Positions 15,369 through 22,853 of a stretch of 41,713 nt of DNA are shown here, piece by piece. The notes below the pieces were generated by a model. That model saw only the letters and a program-made list of their open reading frames with translations. It ran no database searches and was not told the DNA's origin. How positions within the stretch are numbered: position 1 is the first letter of the stretch; the number at the start of each line of letters is the position of its first letter. The translations under genes and the position numbers were made by a program. Origin of the DNA: a virus; IMG/VR virus record IMGVR_UViG_3300023103_000067, positions 1 to 41,713 of that record; one strand, written 5' to 3'.

Positions 15369-15997
15369 TCAGGCTGATGGCTTGCGCCGCCTCGCCAGCG
15401 CCCGTTCGGTGCGCTCGCGGTGTTCGTCCATGGAAGGGGCGGGCGCCTTCGCCGGCCCGGCGTTGGCGCGGTTGAAGCCCTCGACCATCACGCCCAGCTG
15501 CCAGGGCGTCATGTCCGCGACGTCGCGGGCGCTCAGTCCGAGGACGGCGCCCTGCCCGTAGAACCAGCCCCATCGGAACCGTCCGTCGGCGCGCCGCGTC
15601 GGGTCCGGCCCGCCCGACGCGGCGCCGGTTTTTTTGCCTTGTCCTTCGCGTCGTCGGCGTCGCCGATGATGAAGGCTCGCAGGACGGACGACGCCAGAAT
15701 GGCGCAGCGTCCGATGTTGCCGGGGACCAGTTCTCGCTGAACCAGCCGCGTCGCCGCGTCCCGGTCCATGCCCCCGCCGATCAGGCCGTGGCGGAGGGTG
15801 GAACGCAGATCCCCGACCAGAAACGTCCCGGTGGACAGGCGGGTGAACACCGCCATGAGGCTGGCCTGACCCGCGTCGAATCCCCGCTTGCGCAGGTCCT
15901 CGGCGCGGGCCTCTTCCAGTTCCTCGGCGGCTCCGATGGTCAGGAGGAAGGCTTGATCCTTCTCCCCGAACAGTTCCTCAACGACGCCGGTCGACAT
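15369..15997 (-). CDS. Tail assembly chaperone, -1 frameshift fusion (gpGT analogue, 209 aa)
   Basis: Reading slips back one base at the A7 run 15629-15635, after codon 123. Translation then continues for 86 codons to the stop at 15369-15371. The extension contains FRWGWFYGQGAVLGLSARDV and DMTPWQLGVMVEGFNRANAG. The latter is the conserved segment of the second tail chaperone domain seen as a separate small gene in alphaproteobacterial phages and gene transfer agents. It has no good start of its own except an internal ATG at the DMTPW Met, without a clear Shine-Dalgarno. By analogy with lambda, the fusion links the tape measure to the tube protein. Confidence 0.8.
15533..15997 (-). CDS. Tail assembly chaperone, short form (GTA gp10-like; gpG analogue)
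   Basis: A 154-residue protein matching the GTA-gp10 type tail chaperone: EELFGEKDQAFLLTIGAAEE, LEEARAEDLRKRGFDAGQAS and LRHGLIGGGMDRDAATRLVQ. The last 40 residues after the run of lysines become low-complexity Arg/Gly/Ser, which fits an out-of-frame tail past a programmed slip site. It lies between the tail tube and the tape measure, where lambda has gpG/gpGT. It chaperones the tape measure during tail assembly. The start shares one base with the tail tube stop. See the fusion form at 15369-15997. Confidence 0.85.
   Translation of the reverse strand: MSTGVVEELFGEKDQAFLLTIGAAEELEEARAEDLRKRGFDAGQASLMAVFTRLSTGTFLVGDLRSTLRHGLIGGGMDRDAATRLVQRELVPGNIGRCAILASSVLRAFIIGDADDAKDKAKKPAPRRAGRTRRGAPTDGSDGAGSTGRAPSSD
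15591..15637 (-). promoter_or_regulatory. Programmed -1 ribosomal frameshift site with stimulatory hairpin
   Basis: In the zero frame the codons are GCA AAA AAA CCG, so the heptamer A AAA AAA (complement of 15629-15635) allows tandem slippage by one base. Three bases downstream begins a perfect 13-bp GC-rich stem (15613-15625 with 15591-15603) with a 9-nt loop, an ideal ribosome-stalling structure. The -1 frame then stays open for 86 codons. Confidence 0.85.
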
Positions 15998-16443
15998 CAG
16001 CTGAAGTCGATATTGAAGTCGCCGGTCGTCGCGATCGTGATGTCGAACGCCTGGTCCTCGCGGTGCGCGCCGCCCAGGCCGATGTTCTCGATCAGCCACG
16101 ATCCATCGATCTCGAAGCCGCCATTCTCGGCGTCCTGGACGATCTGTCCGTTGAACGGCAGGCCGGTCTGCCAACGCTGGATCAGGGCCTTGGCCGAGGC
16201 GGCGTCCGCCATGCCCGAGCCGGTGAACTTCACGTCCTGACCCTTGACCCGGCGCGTGGTCTTGCTGGGCTTGGACGGGTCCGTGCAGTTTGCGCGGCTG
16301 CCGGTGAAGATGTCGGACGTCAGGTCCAGTTTCGAGTTGGTGTTGATCGAACAGCTGGCGGTGAAGGTCTCGGGTCCGGAGCCGGAGCCGAACAGGAAGA
16401 CCAGCTTTTCGCCGGCCACGTTCTCGGAATAGACATCGGTCAT
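15997..16443 (-). CDS. Major tail tube protein
   Basis: A 148-residue beta-rich protein. Its N-terminus (DVYSENVAGEKLVFLFGSG) and the pattern FTASCSINTNSKLDLTSDIF followed by KFTGSGMADAASAKALIQRW and a C-terminal TIATTGDFNIDF match the tail tube proteins of TP901-1/GTA-type siphophages, which polymerise as hexameric rings. The ATG at 16443 has a strong AAGGAGG 5 bases upstream, as expected for a highly made structural protein. It lies between the tail terminator and the tail chaperone. Confidence 0.85.
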   Translation of the reverse strand: MTDVYSENVAGEKLVFLFGSGSGPETFTASCSINTNSKLDLTSDIFTGSRANCTDPSKPSKTTRRVKGQDVKFTGSGMADAASAKALIQRWQTGLPFNGQIVQDAENGGFEIDGSWLIENIGLGGAHREDQAFDITIATTGDFNIDFS

Positions 16444-16488
16444 GGCGACCTCCTTGGGATTGGCGTCCGTCAGGATCGCCGGTGGCGG

Positions 16489-16914
16489 TCAGCTGGTCTG
16501 CTGAACCGAATAACGGATGCGGGTGACGACATGCTCGATGCCCGACGACGGATCGCCGACCGGGGCCGAGCCCTCATCGTCCCAGCTTGAGATGCGCCAA
16601 CCCTCCAGCGTCAGGCCGGTCGCCAAGGCCAGGGTAGCCAGGTCGGCCAGCGCGGGCGCGGTCAGGGAGCAGTCGGGACCACGGGTCCAGCTGTGGAATG
16701 TGACGACCAGGTCGCCAGAGCGCCCACACGAACCCGACCGGGGCAGCCATTGCGGCGTCTCCAGAACCAGCCGCGGAAACACCTTGTCGAAGGTCTGGCC
16801 GACTGCGAACACCGCAGGCCCGTCCGACGACGGCGCGACCATGGCGACGACGGGAGCCGAGGCCAGAAACCGGGCCGACACGGCAATCTGCATGGCGACC
16901 TGAGGCGCGCTCAT
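16489..16914 (-). CDS. Tail completion/terminator protein (DUF3168-like)
   Basis: A 141-residue protein with APQVAMQIAVSARFLASAPV, VFPRLVLETPQ, VTFHSWTRG and the C-terminal EHVVTRIRYSV. These follow the DUF3168 (gpU-like) pattern, in which a conserved hexameric ring protein stops tail polymerisation and joins the head. Its place, after the HK97 gp10-like gene and before the tail tube, is canonical. The start overlaps the upstream stop (ATGA). Confidence 0.82.
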   Translation of the reverse strand: MSAPQVAMQIAVSARFLASAPVVAMVAPSSDGPAVFAVGQTFDKVFPRLVLETPQWLPRSGSCGRSGDLVVTFHSWTRGPDCSLTAPALADLATLALATGLTLEGWRISSWDDEGSAPVGDPSSGIEHVVTRIRYSVQQTS

Positions 16915-17414
16915 CGGACAGCCGCCACGGCCTTCGCGGCCTTGTTGGATTCACGGACCATTTTGGATTTCACCGGCTTTTTCTTCGCCCGAATGGTCGG
17001 ATAGAAGTGCGGCTGGGCAGGCGTCCCGACGTGGGCCTGTTTGTTGGTCCGGGTCTTCCCCTTGGCGTCTTTGTAAGTCCCGGCGGGAGCGTCGGCCGTG
17101 CCGAACTCCACCCAGCGCGCCTGAATGGCGTGCTTGCCGCCCTCATAGACCGACACCTTCAGGCCGGCGGCGGACATAGCCTTTCCCCGCTCGCCGGGCG
17201 TCTTCGCAGGCTTGAAGGTCGCATCGTCGGGAGCCTCGCCATAGGTCCAGTTCACCGACGCTTCCAGGTCGCCCCGGTCCACCGGGATCACCCGCTTGAT
17301 CCCCTGAACAATGTCCTCCGCGCCGCCGCCCATGGCCCGGCTGGCGGCCTCGATCTGCAAGCGAGGGATGGCGGCCAGCTGGCGGTTCAGCCGATCCAGA
17401 CCCTTAGTCGCCAT
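16911..17414 (-). CDS. HK97 gp10-like head-tail joining protein
   Basis: A 167-residue basic protein with GLDRLNRQLAAIPRLQIEAA, IPVDRGDLEASVNW, WVEFGTADAPAG and a C-terminal PAQPHFYPTIRAKK. The 'T/PVDTG-L..S' and 'FGT...PFF.P' pattern marks the HK97-gp10/putative tail-component family. I chose ATG at 17414 over 17423 because AGAGG lies 9 bases before it, whereas it abuts the other. It lies between the head closure protein and tail terminator, as usual. Confidence 0.85.
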   Translation of the reverse strand: MATKGLDRLNRQLAAIPRLQIEAASRAMGGGAEDIVQGIKRVIPVDRGDLEASVNWTYGEAPDDATFKPAKTPGERGKAMSAAGLKVSVYEGGKHAIQARWVEFGTADAPAGTYKDAKGKTRTNKQAHVGTPAQPHFYPTIRAKKKPVKSKMVRESNKAAKAVAAVR

Positions 17415-17778
17415 CGCCGCCATCCTCTTCGCAGAGCATGTTCAGCCAGTCGGCGCCGCCCTCGACGGGAGCGATCGAGCGGATGTTCCAGACCCGGGCC
17501 GTGGAGCCCGAAAGCGGATTGACCTCAACGGCCCGGTCGTCGGTCGTCAGGGATCGGGTTTGCGAACAAGACCGCACGGTGATCTCGGCCGGCCCGGTCC
17601 CTTGGGTCCGGGCCGCCAGGACGCCCTCGCCGCCCAGGCGCGGTAGCACTCGCGAGGATCGAACGATGCGCAGAGCCGCCCATTCCGTTTTGACGACGCC
17701 GCCGACGTTGCCCTGCCCGCTGCGGCGTTCGAACGAGACCTTGGTCTTCAGTTCAGCCGGGGTCGGTATCAGCGCCAT
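17404..17778 (-). CDS. Phage head closure / head-tail adaptor protein
   Basis: A 124-residue protein that starts MALIPTPAELKTKVSFERRS and continues with VVKTEWAALRIVRSS and ARTQGTGPAEITVRSC, then RVWNIRSIAPVEGGADWLNM. This is the pattern of the SPP1 gp16/HK97 head-tail adaptor family (short beta-barrel ring that seals the connector). Its position, after the capsid-connector block and before the gp10-like gene, supports it. It overlaps the preceding 72-residue gene by 26 bases. Confidence 0.82.
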   Translation of the reverse strand: MALIPTPAELKTKVSFERRSGQGNVGGVVKTEWAALRIVRSSRVLPRLGGEGVLAARTQGTGPAEITVRSCSQTRSLTTDDRAVEVNPLSGSTARVWNIRSIAPVEGGADWLNMLCEEDGGDGD

Positions 17779-17971
17779 GGTCGCCCCCTTTGCCAGCGCG
17801 CCCGCGCCGCGAAGGCGCCGGTATGCGTTCAGCCACCCCGGCGGCCACGGCGGCGTTCGCGCAGGCCGCCTTGACCGAAACGGAAGCCCCGGCCCGGAAG
17901 CCCAGTTTCATCAGGCGCGGAACGCCCGGTACCCGCCACTTCCAGTCCGAGGTGAAGCGGACCCAGGCCAT
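17753..17971 (-). CDS. Small conserved-type phage head protein (72 aa)
   Basis: A 72-residue basic protein: MAWVRFTSDWKWRVPGVPRL and KLGFRAGASVSVKAACANAA. Short proteins with an FT.D.D/KW start and an Ala-rich 'V..ACA.AA...G.A' segment are common just after the capsid/connector genes in alphaproteobacterial siphophages, with no known function. It is read in a different frame from the overlapping adaptor gene and starts 9 bases after the DUF2190-like gene. It is probably real because of the start position and the pattern. Confidence 0.68.
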   Translation of the reverse strand: MAWVRFTSDWKWRVPGVPRLMKLGFRAGASVSVKAACANAAVAAGVAERIPAPSRRGRAGKGGDHGADTDPG

Positions 17972-17980
17972 CGGACGAAA

Positions 17981-18388
17981 TCAGTTCGCGGTGCCGGACG
18001 CCTGGATATCCAGGCCCAGAACCGTGGTGCTCTTGGCGAGGCCCAGCAGGACGACATATTCGCCCGTGCCGACGTCGGCGGCCGGGCAGATGCCGCCCGG
18101 CGTGTCGCTGAGGTAGTAGGCGACCCCCGGCGCCAGGGTCGCGCCGATGGTGATGTCGCCATCGGTCTGGACCACAACCGGCTGACCCGTAGCGGCGCCG
18201 TTCATCGCGATGCCCTCGACGGCCCGCAGCGCAGGGGCACCGTTGCTGTCAGCCAGCTTGTAGGTGTTCGTCACGGCGTCCAGGTATACGACCTTGCCGG
18301 CAGCGAGCGCTTCTCCGGCATTGCCCGATTTCAGGCCGGGGCGCTTGCCCGAAAGAACGTTGGCGGCAGTTATGGTCAGATCAGCCAT
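17981..18388 (-). CDS. DUF2190-like capsid decoration protein
   Basis: A 135-residue protein with a beta-rich, Gly/Ala-rich sequence: LTITAANVLSGKRPGLKSGN, GKVVYLDAVTNTYKLAD and TIGATLAPGVAYYLSDTPGG. The 'AGE.L.AG..VY.D' and 'PG..YY.S..PGG' pattern is typical of DUF2190-type capsid decoration or trimer proteins. The ATG at 18388 has GGAG 6 bases upstream; the longer start at 18400 lacks a site. It lies in the head-connector block. Confidence 0.78.
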   Translation of the reverse strand: MADLTITAANVLSGKRPGLKSGNAGEALAAGKVVYLDAVTNTYKLADSNGAPALRAVEGIAMNGAATGQPVVVQTDGDITIGATLAPGVAYYLSDTPGGICPAADVGTGEYVVLLGLAKSTTVLGLDIQASGTAN

Positions 18389-18416
18389 GAGAGGCTCCAA
18401 TCAAGATGAATGTCGA

Positions 18417-18962
18417 TCAGACGCGACGGCGTCGGATGGGTGAAAGCAGGGCGTCACGCGACGCTTCCAGCGCGGCCAGCCGCTTATCCTCGGGCTGGTC
18501 GTAGAGGATCTTGATCTGCAGCATCAGCGCCGAGCGGATGCCCTTGGGCAGCTGGCCGATTTCGAACCCGGCCTTATAGGTCACTCGGGCGAAGGGCCTG
18601 GCCATGGGCCACGCGAACCCGGTTCGCCAGCGCACGCAGGAACCTTCCAGTATGTAATCGGACGGATCTACCGTCTGTTCGACGCCAGCCAAGTTCATCC
18701 ACTTGACGCTTTGGACCTCGATAACTGGTCCGCAAGGCAAGTCGGCGACGACACCGTTGCGTCCGTCCCAGGCGGCCATCAGGACCTGCGGCCCCAGCGC
18801 CATGCCGAGGACGCCAGACGGCCCATCGGCCCATGCGACTGCTGCGTCGACCGCGTCTTGGATGACAGTGTCGTAGTCGCTCGTTTCCACCTTCAGATGC
18901 GCCTTTGCATCCGCCAGCGAGATCACCTCGCCGGAGATGGGCGTGACGACTACGACCCGCAT
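18417..18962 (-). CDS. Head-tail connector protein (HK97 gp6-like)
   Basis: A 181-residue protein of the gp6-like family: ISLADAKAHLKVETSDYDTV, then IQDAVDAAVAWADGPSGVLG, and a C-terminal helical half with YKAGFEIGQLPKGIRSALML. The motif 'L.dAK.HLrv...deD..I...i.aA...vE' and the terminal 'lP.....iA.l.l...y' are characteristic. It forms the ring that attaches to the portal. One dispersed palindrome (18614-18626) lies inside and encodes WRTGFA. Confidence 0.86.
   Translation of the reverse strand: MRVVVVTPISGEVISLADAKAHLKVETSDYDTVIQDAVDAAVAWADGPSGVLGMALGPQVLMAAWDGRNGVVADLPCGPVIEVQSVKWMNLAGVEQTVDPSDYILEGSCVRWRTGFAWPMARPFARVTYKAGFEIGQLPKGIRSALMLQIKILYDQPEDKRLAALEASRDALLSPIRRRRV
18614..18626. repeat. 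Dispersed palindrome copy 3 (CGAACCCGGTTCG)
   Basis: Exact copy inside the gp6-like connector gene, read as part of WRTGFA. Confidence 0.85.
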
Positions 18963-18964
18963 GA

Positions 18965-19270
18965 CTAGTCGGCCTTCTGGGCCGGGTCTTCGGCTTGCGG
19001 CTTCGGACCGGCGCCCTGTTCATGCAGGGCGCGTTCGACGGCGACCTTGCCGTCGATAGTCGGATCGTTGAAGTCGATCTGGTTGCTTTCCGCTGGCAGG
19101 CCCTTGCGAGGCTGGTCATCCACGGCCGGGTGGGACGTGTCGATGCGCTCCGAGATCTCAGGTTCCTGCAGGGCGCCGCTGGGCTCGACCGCGGTCGCGG
19201 GGGACAGCTTGTCGGGCTCGGCGGCCGGAGCGGCGGCGGGGGCCGCCGGGGTGGTGTTGGACTTGGTCAT
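18965..19270 (-). CDS. Small Pro/Ala-rich hypothetical protein (101 aa)
   Basis: A 101-residue acidic, Ala/Pro/Glu-rich protein with no recognised domain. The first 30 residues are an Ala/Pro linker (TTPAAPAAAPAAEP), and a short ordered-looking part follows (IDFNDPTIDGKVAVERALHE). The start has AAGGAG about 7 bases upstream. It lies between the capsid gene, behind a hairpin, and the connector gene. It could be a minor head protein; nothing in the sequence proves it. Confidence 0.62.
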   Translation of the reverse strand: MTKSNTTPAAPAAAPAAEPDKLSPATAVEPSGALQEPEISERIDTSHPAVDDQPRKGLPAESNQIDFNDPTIDGKVAVERALHEQGAGPKPQAEDPAQKAD

Positions 19271-19332
19271 GGATGTCTCCTTGGGTTTTCCCGGCTTGCC
19301 GGGACGGACGGCGATGCATCCATCCGGGAAAG

Positions 19333-19357
19333 CCGGGCCAGCGTGTTGCTGGCCCGG
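19333..19357 (-). terminator. Hairpin behind the capsid gene (attenuator/terminator)
   Basis: A perfect 10-bp stem (CCGGGCCAGC / GCTGGCCCGG) with a 5-nt loop begins 13 bases after the capsid stop. Read leftward it is followed by CTTTCCCGG, only a short T-run. It may partly reduce transcription into the connector genes or protect the capsid mRNA 3' end. A second, smaller inverted repeat (CCCGG...CCGGG) follows at about 19287-19300. Confidence 0.5.
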
Positions 19358-19369
19358 GTCCGGATCGCC

Positions 19370-20671
19370 CTAGGCGGCGATCTTGTAGTAGCGGAGCACG
19401 TCGGGGTTCTGGATGCCGCCGCCCACCCGCTTGGTGGTGTAGAAGGTCACGTAAGGCTTGTTGGTGTACGGATCGCGCAGGACGCGGACGCCCATGCGAT
19501 CGATCACCAGGTAGCCGCGCTTGAAGTCGCCGAACATGATCGGCACGGCGTTGGCCGCGATGTCCGGCATGTCCGGCACCTCAGTGATCGGATAGCCGGC
19601 TAGGGTCTGCGGCTGACCCAGAGCGAAGCTCGGCTGCCAGATGTAGTTGCCTTGGCCGTCCTTCAGCTTGCGGTGCGCGCCGATGGTCTTCCGGTTGGCG
19701 ATGAACCGCGCATCGGGAATATAGGCCGACGGCAGGTCGTTGGTCAGGCTGATGATGCCGTCCGCCGTCGTGGCAGACGCGTTGCCCGAGTTGACCGTGG
19801 CCACCGGACCCCAGGGGTGGACGGTGTTGTCCACGTAGGTCAGCAGACCTTGGGGCTTGTTCGTGCCGTTGCCGCTGACGAAGGCGATGCCTTCCTGACG
19901 GGAGAACTCGGTCTCCACCTCGGACGCCAGCCATTCCTCGATATTGATCTCGGAATCGTCCAGCAGGTCCTGGGTCGCGGCCGGGTTGGCGTAGATGGTG
20001 CCGACGCCGAAGGCGAGCGGGTAGAGGCCCGGGGTCGCCGTTTCGGGACGGGCGGCCGTTTCACCCACCCAGCCGGAGCCGATGTTGCGGTCGTTCAGCA
20101 GCTTGGTCCAGCCGCGCTTGGTGGTGTTCACGACCTGCGAGATCGAGCGGATGGGCGACACCAGCTTCAGGCGGTCCACGATGGTCCGGTCCCATTCGAC
20201 CGGCACGGTGTAGCCGCCGTTCGCGGGCACGCCTTCGGAAAGCGCGGCGCGGACGCCCACCTTCTGAGCGGCGCGAAGTTCGCCCTCGTGGTCGCCGCCC
20301 GCGAAGTAGCCGCGGAAGTGTTCGGCGTAGGCGCGTTCGTCGGCCGAAACCTCCGGATCGTCGCCACCGCCTGCCGTGATGCGGGCGTTCAGTCCGTCGA
20401 TGATGCCCTGATAGTTGGCCAGGGCCGCATCGATCTTGTCCAGCTTTTCGGTCACGACGACGTCGTCGACCTTGGACTTCAGCTGAACGTCGATGGTGTC
20501 CTTGTATTCCTTGAAGGCCGCATTGACCTGGGCGAGCATGGCGACGGGATCGTTCACGTCGGCCTTGATTGCACCGCAGACGGCTTCAGGGCGTTGGGCG
20601 GCGGCGACAGCGGCGAGGCCGGCGAGCGCCGTCGAGCCCGCCAGAAGGCGGGACGTCGGGGTATGCTTCAC
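19370..20671 (-). CDS. Major capsid protein, HK97 fold
   Basis: A 433-residue protein. Residues about 40-115 form a charged coiled-coil delta/scaffold domain that the prohead protease should remove. The capsid fold follows: GVPANGGYTVPVEWDRTIVD, SPIRSISQVVNTTKRGW, EINIEEWLASEVETEFSRQE, and GLLTY, AGYPITEVPDMPDIA, FGDFKRGYLVIDR, all signatures of HK97-type capsids. The start is GTG at 20671, because AAGGAG lies 6 bases upstream; no in-frame ATG fits. It follows the ClpP-type protease by 10 bases. The N-terminal hydrophobic stretch (TALAGLAAVAAA) is part of the removed segment. Confidence 0.92.
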   Translation of the reverse strand: MKHTPTSRLLAGSTALAGLAAVAAAQRPEAVCGAIKADVNDPVAMLAQVNAAFKEYKDTIDVQLKSKVDDVVVTEKLDKIDAALANYQGIIDGLNARITAGGGDDPEVSADERAYAEHFRGYFAGGDHEGELRAAQKVGVRAALSEGVPANGGYTVPVEWDRTIVDRLKLVSPIRSISQVVNTTKRGWTKLLNDRNIGSGWVGETAARPETATPGLYPLAFGVGTIYANPAATQDLLDDSEINIEEWLASEVETEFSRQEGIAFVSGNGTNKPQGLLTYVDNTVHPWGPVATVNSGNASATTADGIISLTNDLPSAYIPDARFIANRKTIGAHRKLKDGQGNYIWQPSFALGQPQTLAGYPITEVPDMPDIAANAVPIMFGDFKRGYLVIDRMGVRVLRDPYTNKPYVTFYTTKRVGGGIQNPDVLRYYKIAA

Positions 20672-20681
20672 GTTGTTCTCC

Positions 20682-21554
20682 TTAAGAACGAAGCGTTTCG
20701 AGGAGTCCGGACAGTCCGGACCAATCCGCGCCGGCCTGCGGCGGGATGGGGGTGGGCGCACCGGCCGTGGCCTGAGTGCGCACAAGGCGTTCGCGGGCGG
20801 CGGCGAGCGTCAGCCCGCCAGCAACCAGCCGCATTTCTTCAGCGTGCAGATGCGCGATCTTCTGATCGTCGGCGCGGGCCTTCTCATCGACCACGACCTT
20901 GTCGGCGGGCAGCAGCGCATCGGCGAGCCCGACCTCCACCGCCCGTGAACCGGACAGATAGGTCTCGGCATCCATCCAGGACGCGATGTCCTTGACGGGC
21001 TGGCCGCTGCGGTCCGCATAGACGTCGGCCATGGCCTGGTCGAACGGTTCAAGGAAATCGGCGGTAGCCCGCATGTCGTGGCGATTGCCGACGGCGATGA
21101 CCCAGCAGTTGTGAATCATCAGAAATGATGCGGCCCCGACCTCGACCTGATCGCCAGCCATCGCGATGATGGACGCGGCGGACGCGGCCATTCCCATGAC
21201 CTTCACCGTCACCGCCTGCGAGTGTTCGCGCAGGACGTTGTAGATGGCGATCCCCTCGAACATGTCGCCGCCGCGCGAGTTGATCTGCACCTCGACCGGC
21301 CGATCGCCGATGGCGCGCAGCTGGGAAGCGACCTTCTTGGCGGTGACGCCGCCACCCGACCAGAAGTCCTCGCCAATGGTTTCGAACATGGTGATGACGT
21401 TGTCGCCGACCTCCAGCGCGCGAACGCCTGCGGCGTCGGTCGCCCAGCGCTCGGAAACGTTCGCGCGGGTGAATGCCTGAACATCGACCCGGGCGGGCTG
21501 AGGCAGGGCGGCGGGGCGCGCCATGGCGAACACCCGGGTCGGGTTTGCGGACAT
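20682..21554 (-). CDS. Prohead protease, ClpP/SppA-type serine peptidase
   Basis: A 290-residue protein. VEVQINSRGGDMFEGIAIYN (about residues 88-107), KVMGMAASAASIIAMAGDQV (Ser125 as the nucleophile in GxxAS) and AASFLMIHNC (His148) are the ClpP fold motifs. In HK97-like phages with this gene order it removes scaffold domains from capsid proteins. The C-terminal 70 residues are Ala-rich and probably self-cleaved. The gene begins just after the portal stop and precedes the capsid gene, as expected. Confidence 0.9.
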   Translation of the reverse strand: MSANPTRVFAMARPAALPQPARVDVQAFTRANVSERWATDAAGVRALEVGDNVITMFETIGEDFWSGGGVTAKKVASQLRAIGDRPVEVQINSRGGDMFEGIAIYNVLREHSQAVTVKVMGMAASAASIIAMAGDQVEVGAASFLMIHNCWVIAVGNRHDMRATADFLEPFDQAMADVYADRSGQPVKDIASWMDAETYLSGSRAVEVGLADALLPADKVVVDEKARADDQKIAHLHAEEMRLVAGGLTLAAARERLVRTQATAGAPTPIPPQAGADWSGLSGLLETLRS

Positions 21555-21555
21555 G

Positions 21556-22845
21556 TCAGGCTCCGTTGTCGTTGGCCGGCGGCGCCTTGGCGGCGGCGCT
21601 ACCGCGGGGGATTTCGTTGCTGGACGGGTGCGGATCGTCGGGCTGATCGCTGATCCGGCGGATCTGGTTTGGCGTCATCCAGCCCGGTTGACCGCCTGAG
21701 CCCAGCGCTTTGGCGAAGAAGTCCGCCTGTTCCGTCAGCGAGCCCTGCAGAAGCGCGCCGGTATTGCATTTGACCTGCAGGCGGCCCTTCTCGTCCGGCG
21801 CCAGCATCGAGCGTTCGAGGCCTTGCTCCCAGGCCGTGGTCCAGGGGTTCAGGCCATAGGTGACAAAGAACTGGCCGAGGGCACGGACGCCCGTTCCCCA
21901 GTTCGTTTCATCAACCATCAGCAGCGGCCGGGGCACGCCGGTGAAGCGGCCCACCTCTTCGATCTGCATCTTGCGCAGTTCGATTAGCTGGGCGTCGCGG
22001 GCGGTCTGGCCGACGCCCTCATAGGTCGTGCCTTCCTCAAGGATAGGCGTCTTCCCGGCGTTGGCGAGGCCGCTGTAACGCTCGTTCCAGTCTGCCTTCA
22101 GTCGGTCGAATGCAGTGTCGCTCAGGCCGTTCGGCGTCTTCAGGTAGCCGTCCAGGAAGCTGCCGTTCTTGAACAGCTTGCCGGCCCCCAGTTCGGCAGC
22201 GAGGGCAAGGCCGAGCGCATCCCGCGCCTGCTTGACGATCGACAGGCCGTGGATGCCATCCAACGACAGGCCGCGAAGGTGGAAGATTTCGTTCGAACGA
22301 TAGAACCGGGCTGGCCCTGACGCGGGCTGGTATTTGTATGACAGCGACCAGTCGGCGGCCTGGGTTACCGTGACGCGGTCGCTGTCCAGCGGAATCAGTT
22401 GAACGACCTCGTCACGGCCGCTGCGGATCTGGCGCGACCGGATGATGAGCGCATAGGCGTCGCCCTTCACCAAGGCGCGAAGCTGCATGAGTGTGCGAAA
22501 ATCGAAGGCCGTCTGGAAGCTGTTCGGCTCGCGGTGCAGCAACCGATACAGCGGGTGATCCTTGGCGTGTTCTTTGGTTTCGGCGTCGATCAGGTGGAAG
22601 GGGAAGGTCCCCATCGCGTAGGAGATCAGGCTGAGCGCCCGGAACATGGCCGGGTTACGCATCGCGTTTTCGACCGACACGACGACGCCGCTGGACGATT
22701 CATGGCCGATCCGCAGGAACTCGATCAGCCGCGGATCGCCGAAGTCCATGAAGTCGGCGCCGTCGGCATGGACGCGAACCGGGTTCGCGCGACGGTTGGC
22801 GCTCGGCTCATCGCCCGTTAGCACCATGGGTCGATAGTTCGACAT
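21556..22845 (-). CDS. Portal protein (HK97 family)
   Basis: A 429-residue protein with features of the phage_portal family: VENAMRNPAMFRALSLISYA, HPLYRLLHREPNSFQTAFDF, YRSNEIFHLRGLSLDGIHGL and EEVGRFTGVPRPLLMVDETN. The last is the conserved segment toward the C-terminal half. It forms the dodecameric DNA gate. ATG at 22845 is used; the open frame continues upstream but runs antisense through the terminase. A dispersed palindrome (22775-22787) lies near the N-terminus and encodes RRANPVRV. Confidence 0.92.
   Translation of the reverse strand: MSNYRPMVLTGDEPSANRRANPVRVHADGADFMDFGDPRLIEFLRIGHESSSGVVVSVENAMRNPAMFRALSLISYAMGTFPFHLIDAETKEHAKDHPLYRLLHREPNSFQTAFDFRTLMQLRALVKGDAYALIIRSRQIRSGRDEVVQLIPLDSDRVTVTQAADWSLSYKYQPASGPARFYRSNEIFHLRGLSLDGIHGLSIVKQARDALGLALAAELGAGKLFKNGSFLDGYLKTPNGLSDTAFDRLKADWNERYSGLANAGKTPILEEGTTYEGVGQTARDAQLIELRKMQIEEVGRFTGVPRPLLMVDETNWGTGVRALGQFFVTYGLNPWTTAWEQGLERSMLAPDEKGRLQVKCNTGALLQGSLTEQADFFAKALGSGGQPGWMTPNQIRRISDQPDDPHPSSNEIPRGSAAAKAPPANDNGA
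22775..22787. repeat. Dispersed palindrome copy 4 (CGAACCGGGTTCG)
   Basis: Exact copy near the 5' end of the portal gene, read as part of RANPVRV. Confidence 0.85.
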
Positions 22846-22853
22846 CGGACCCC

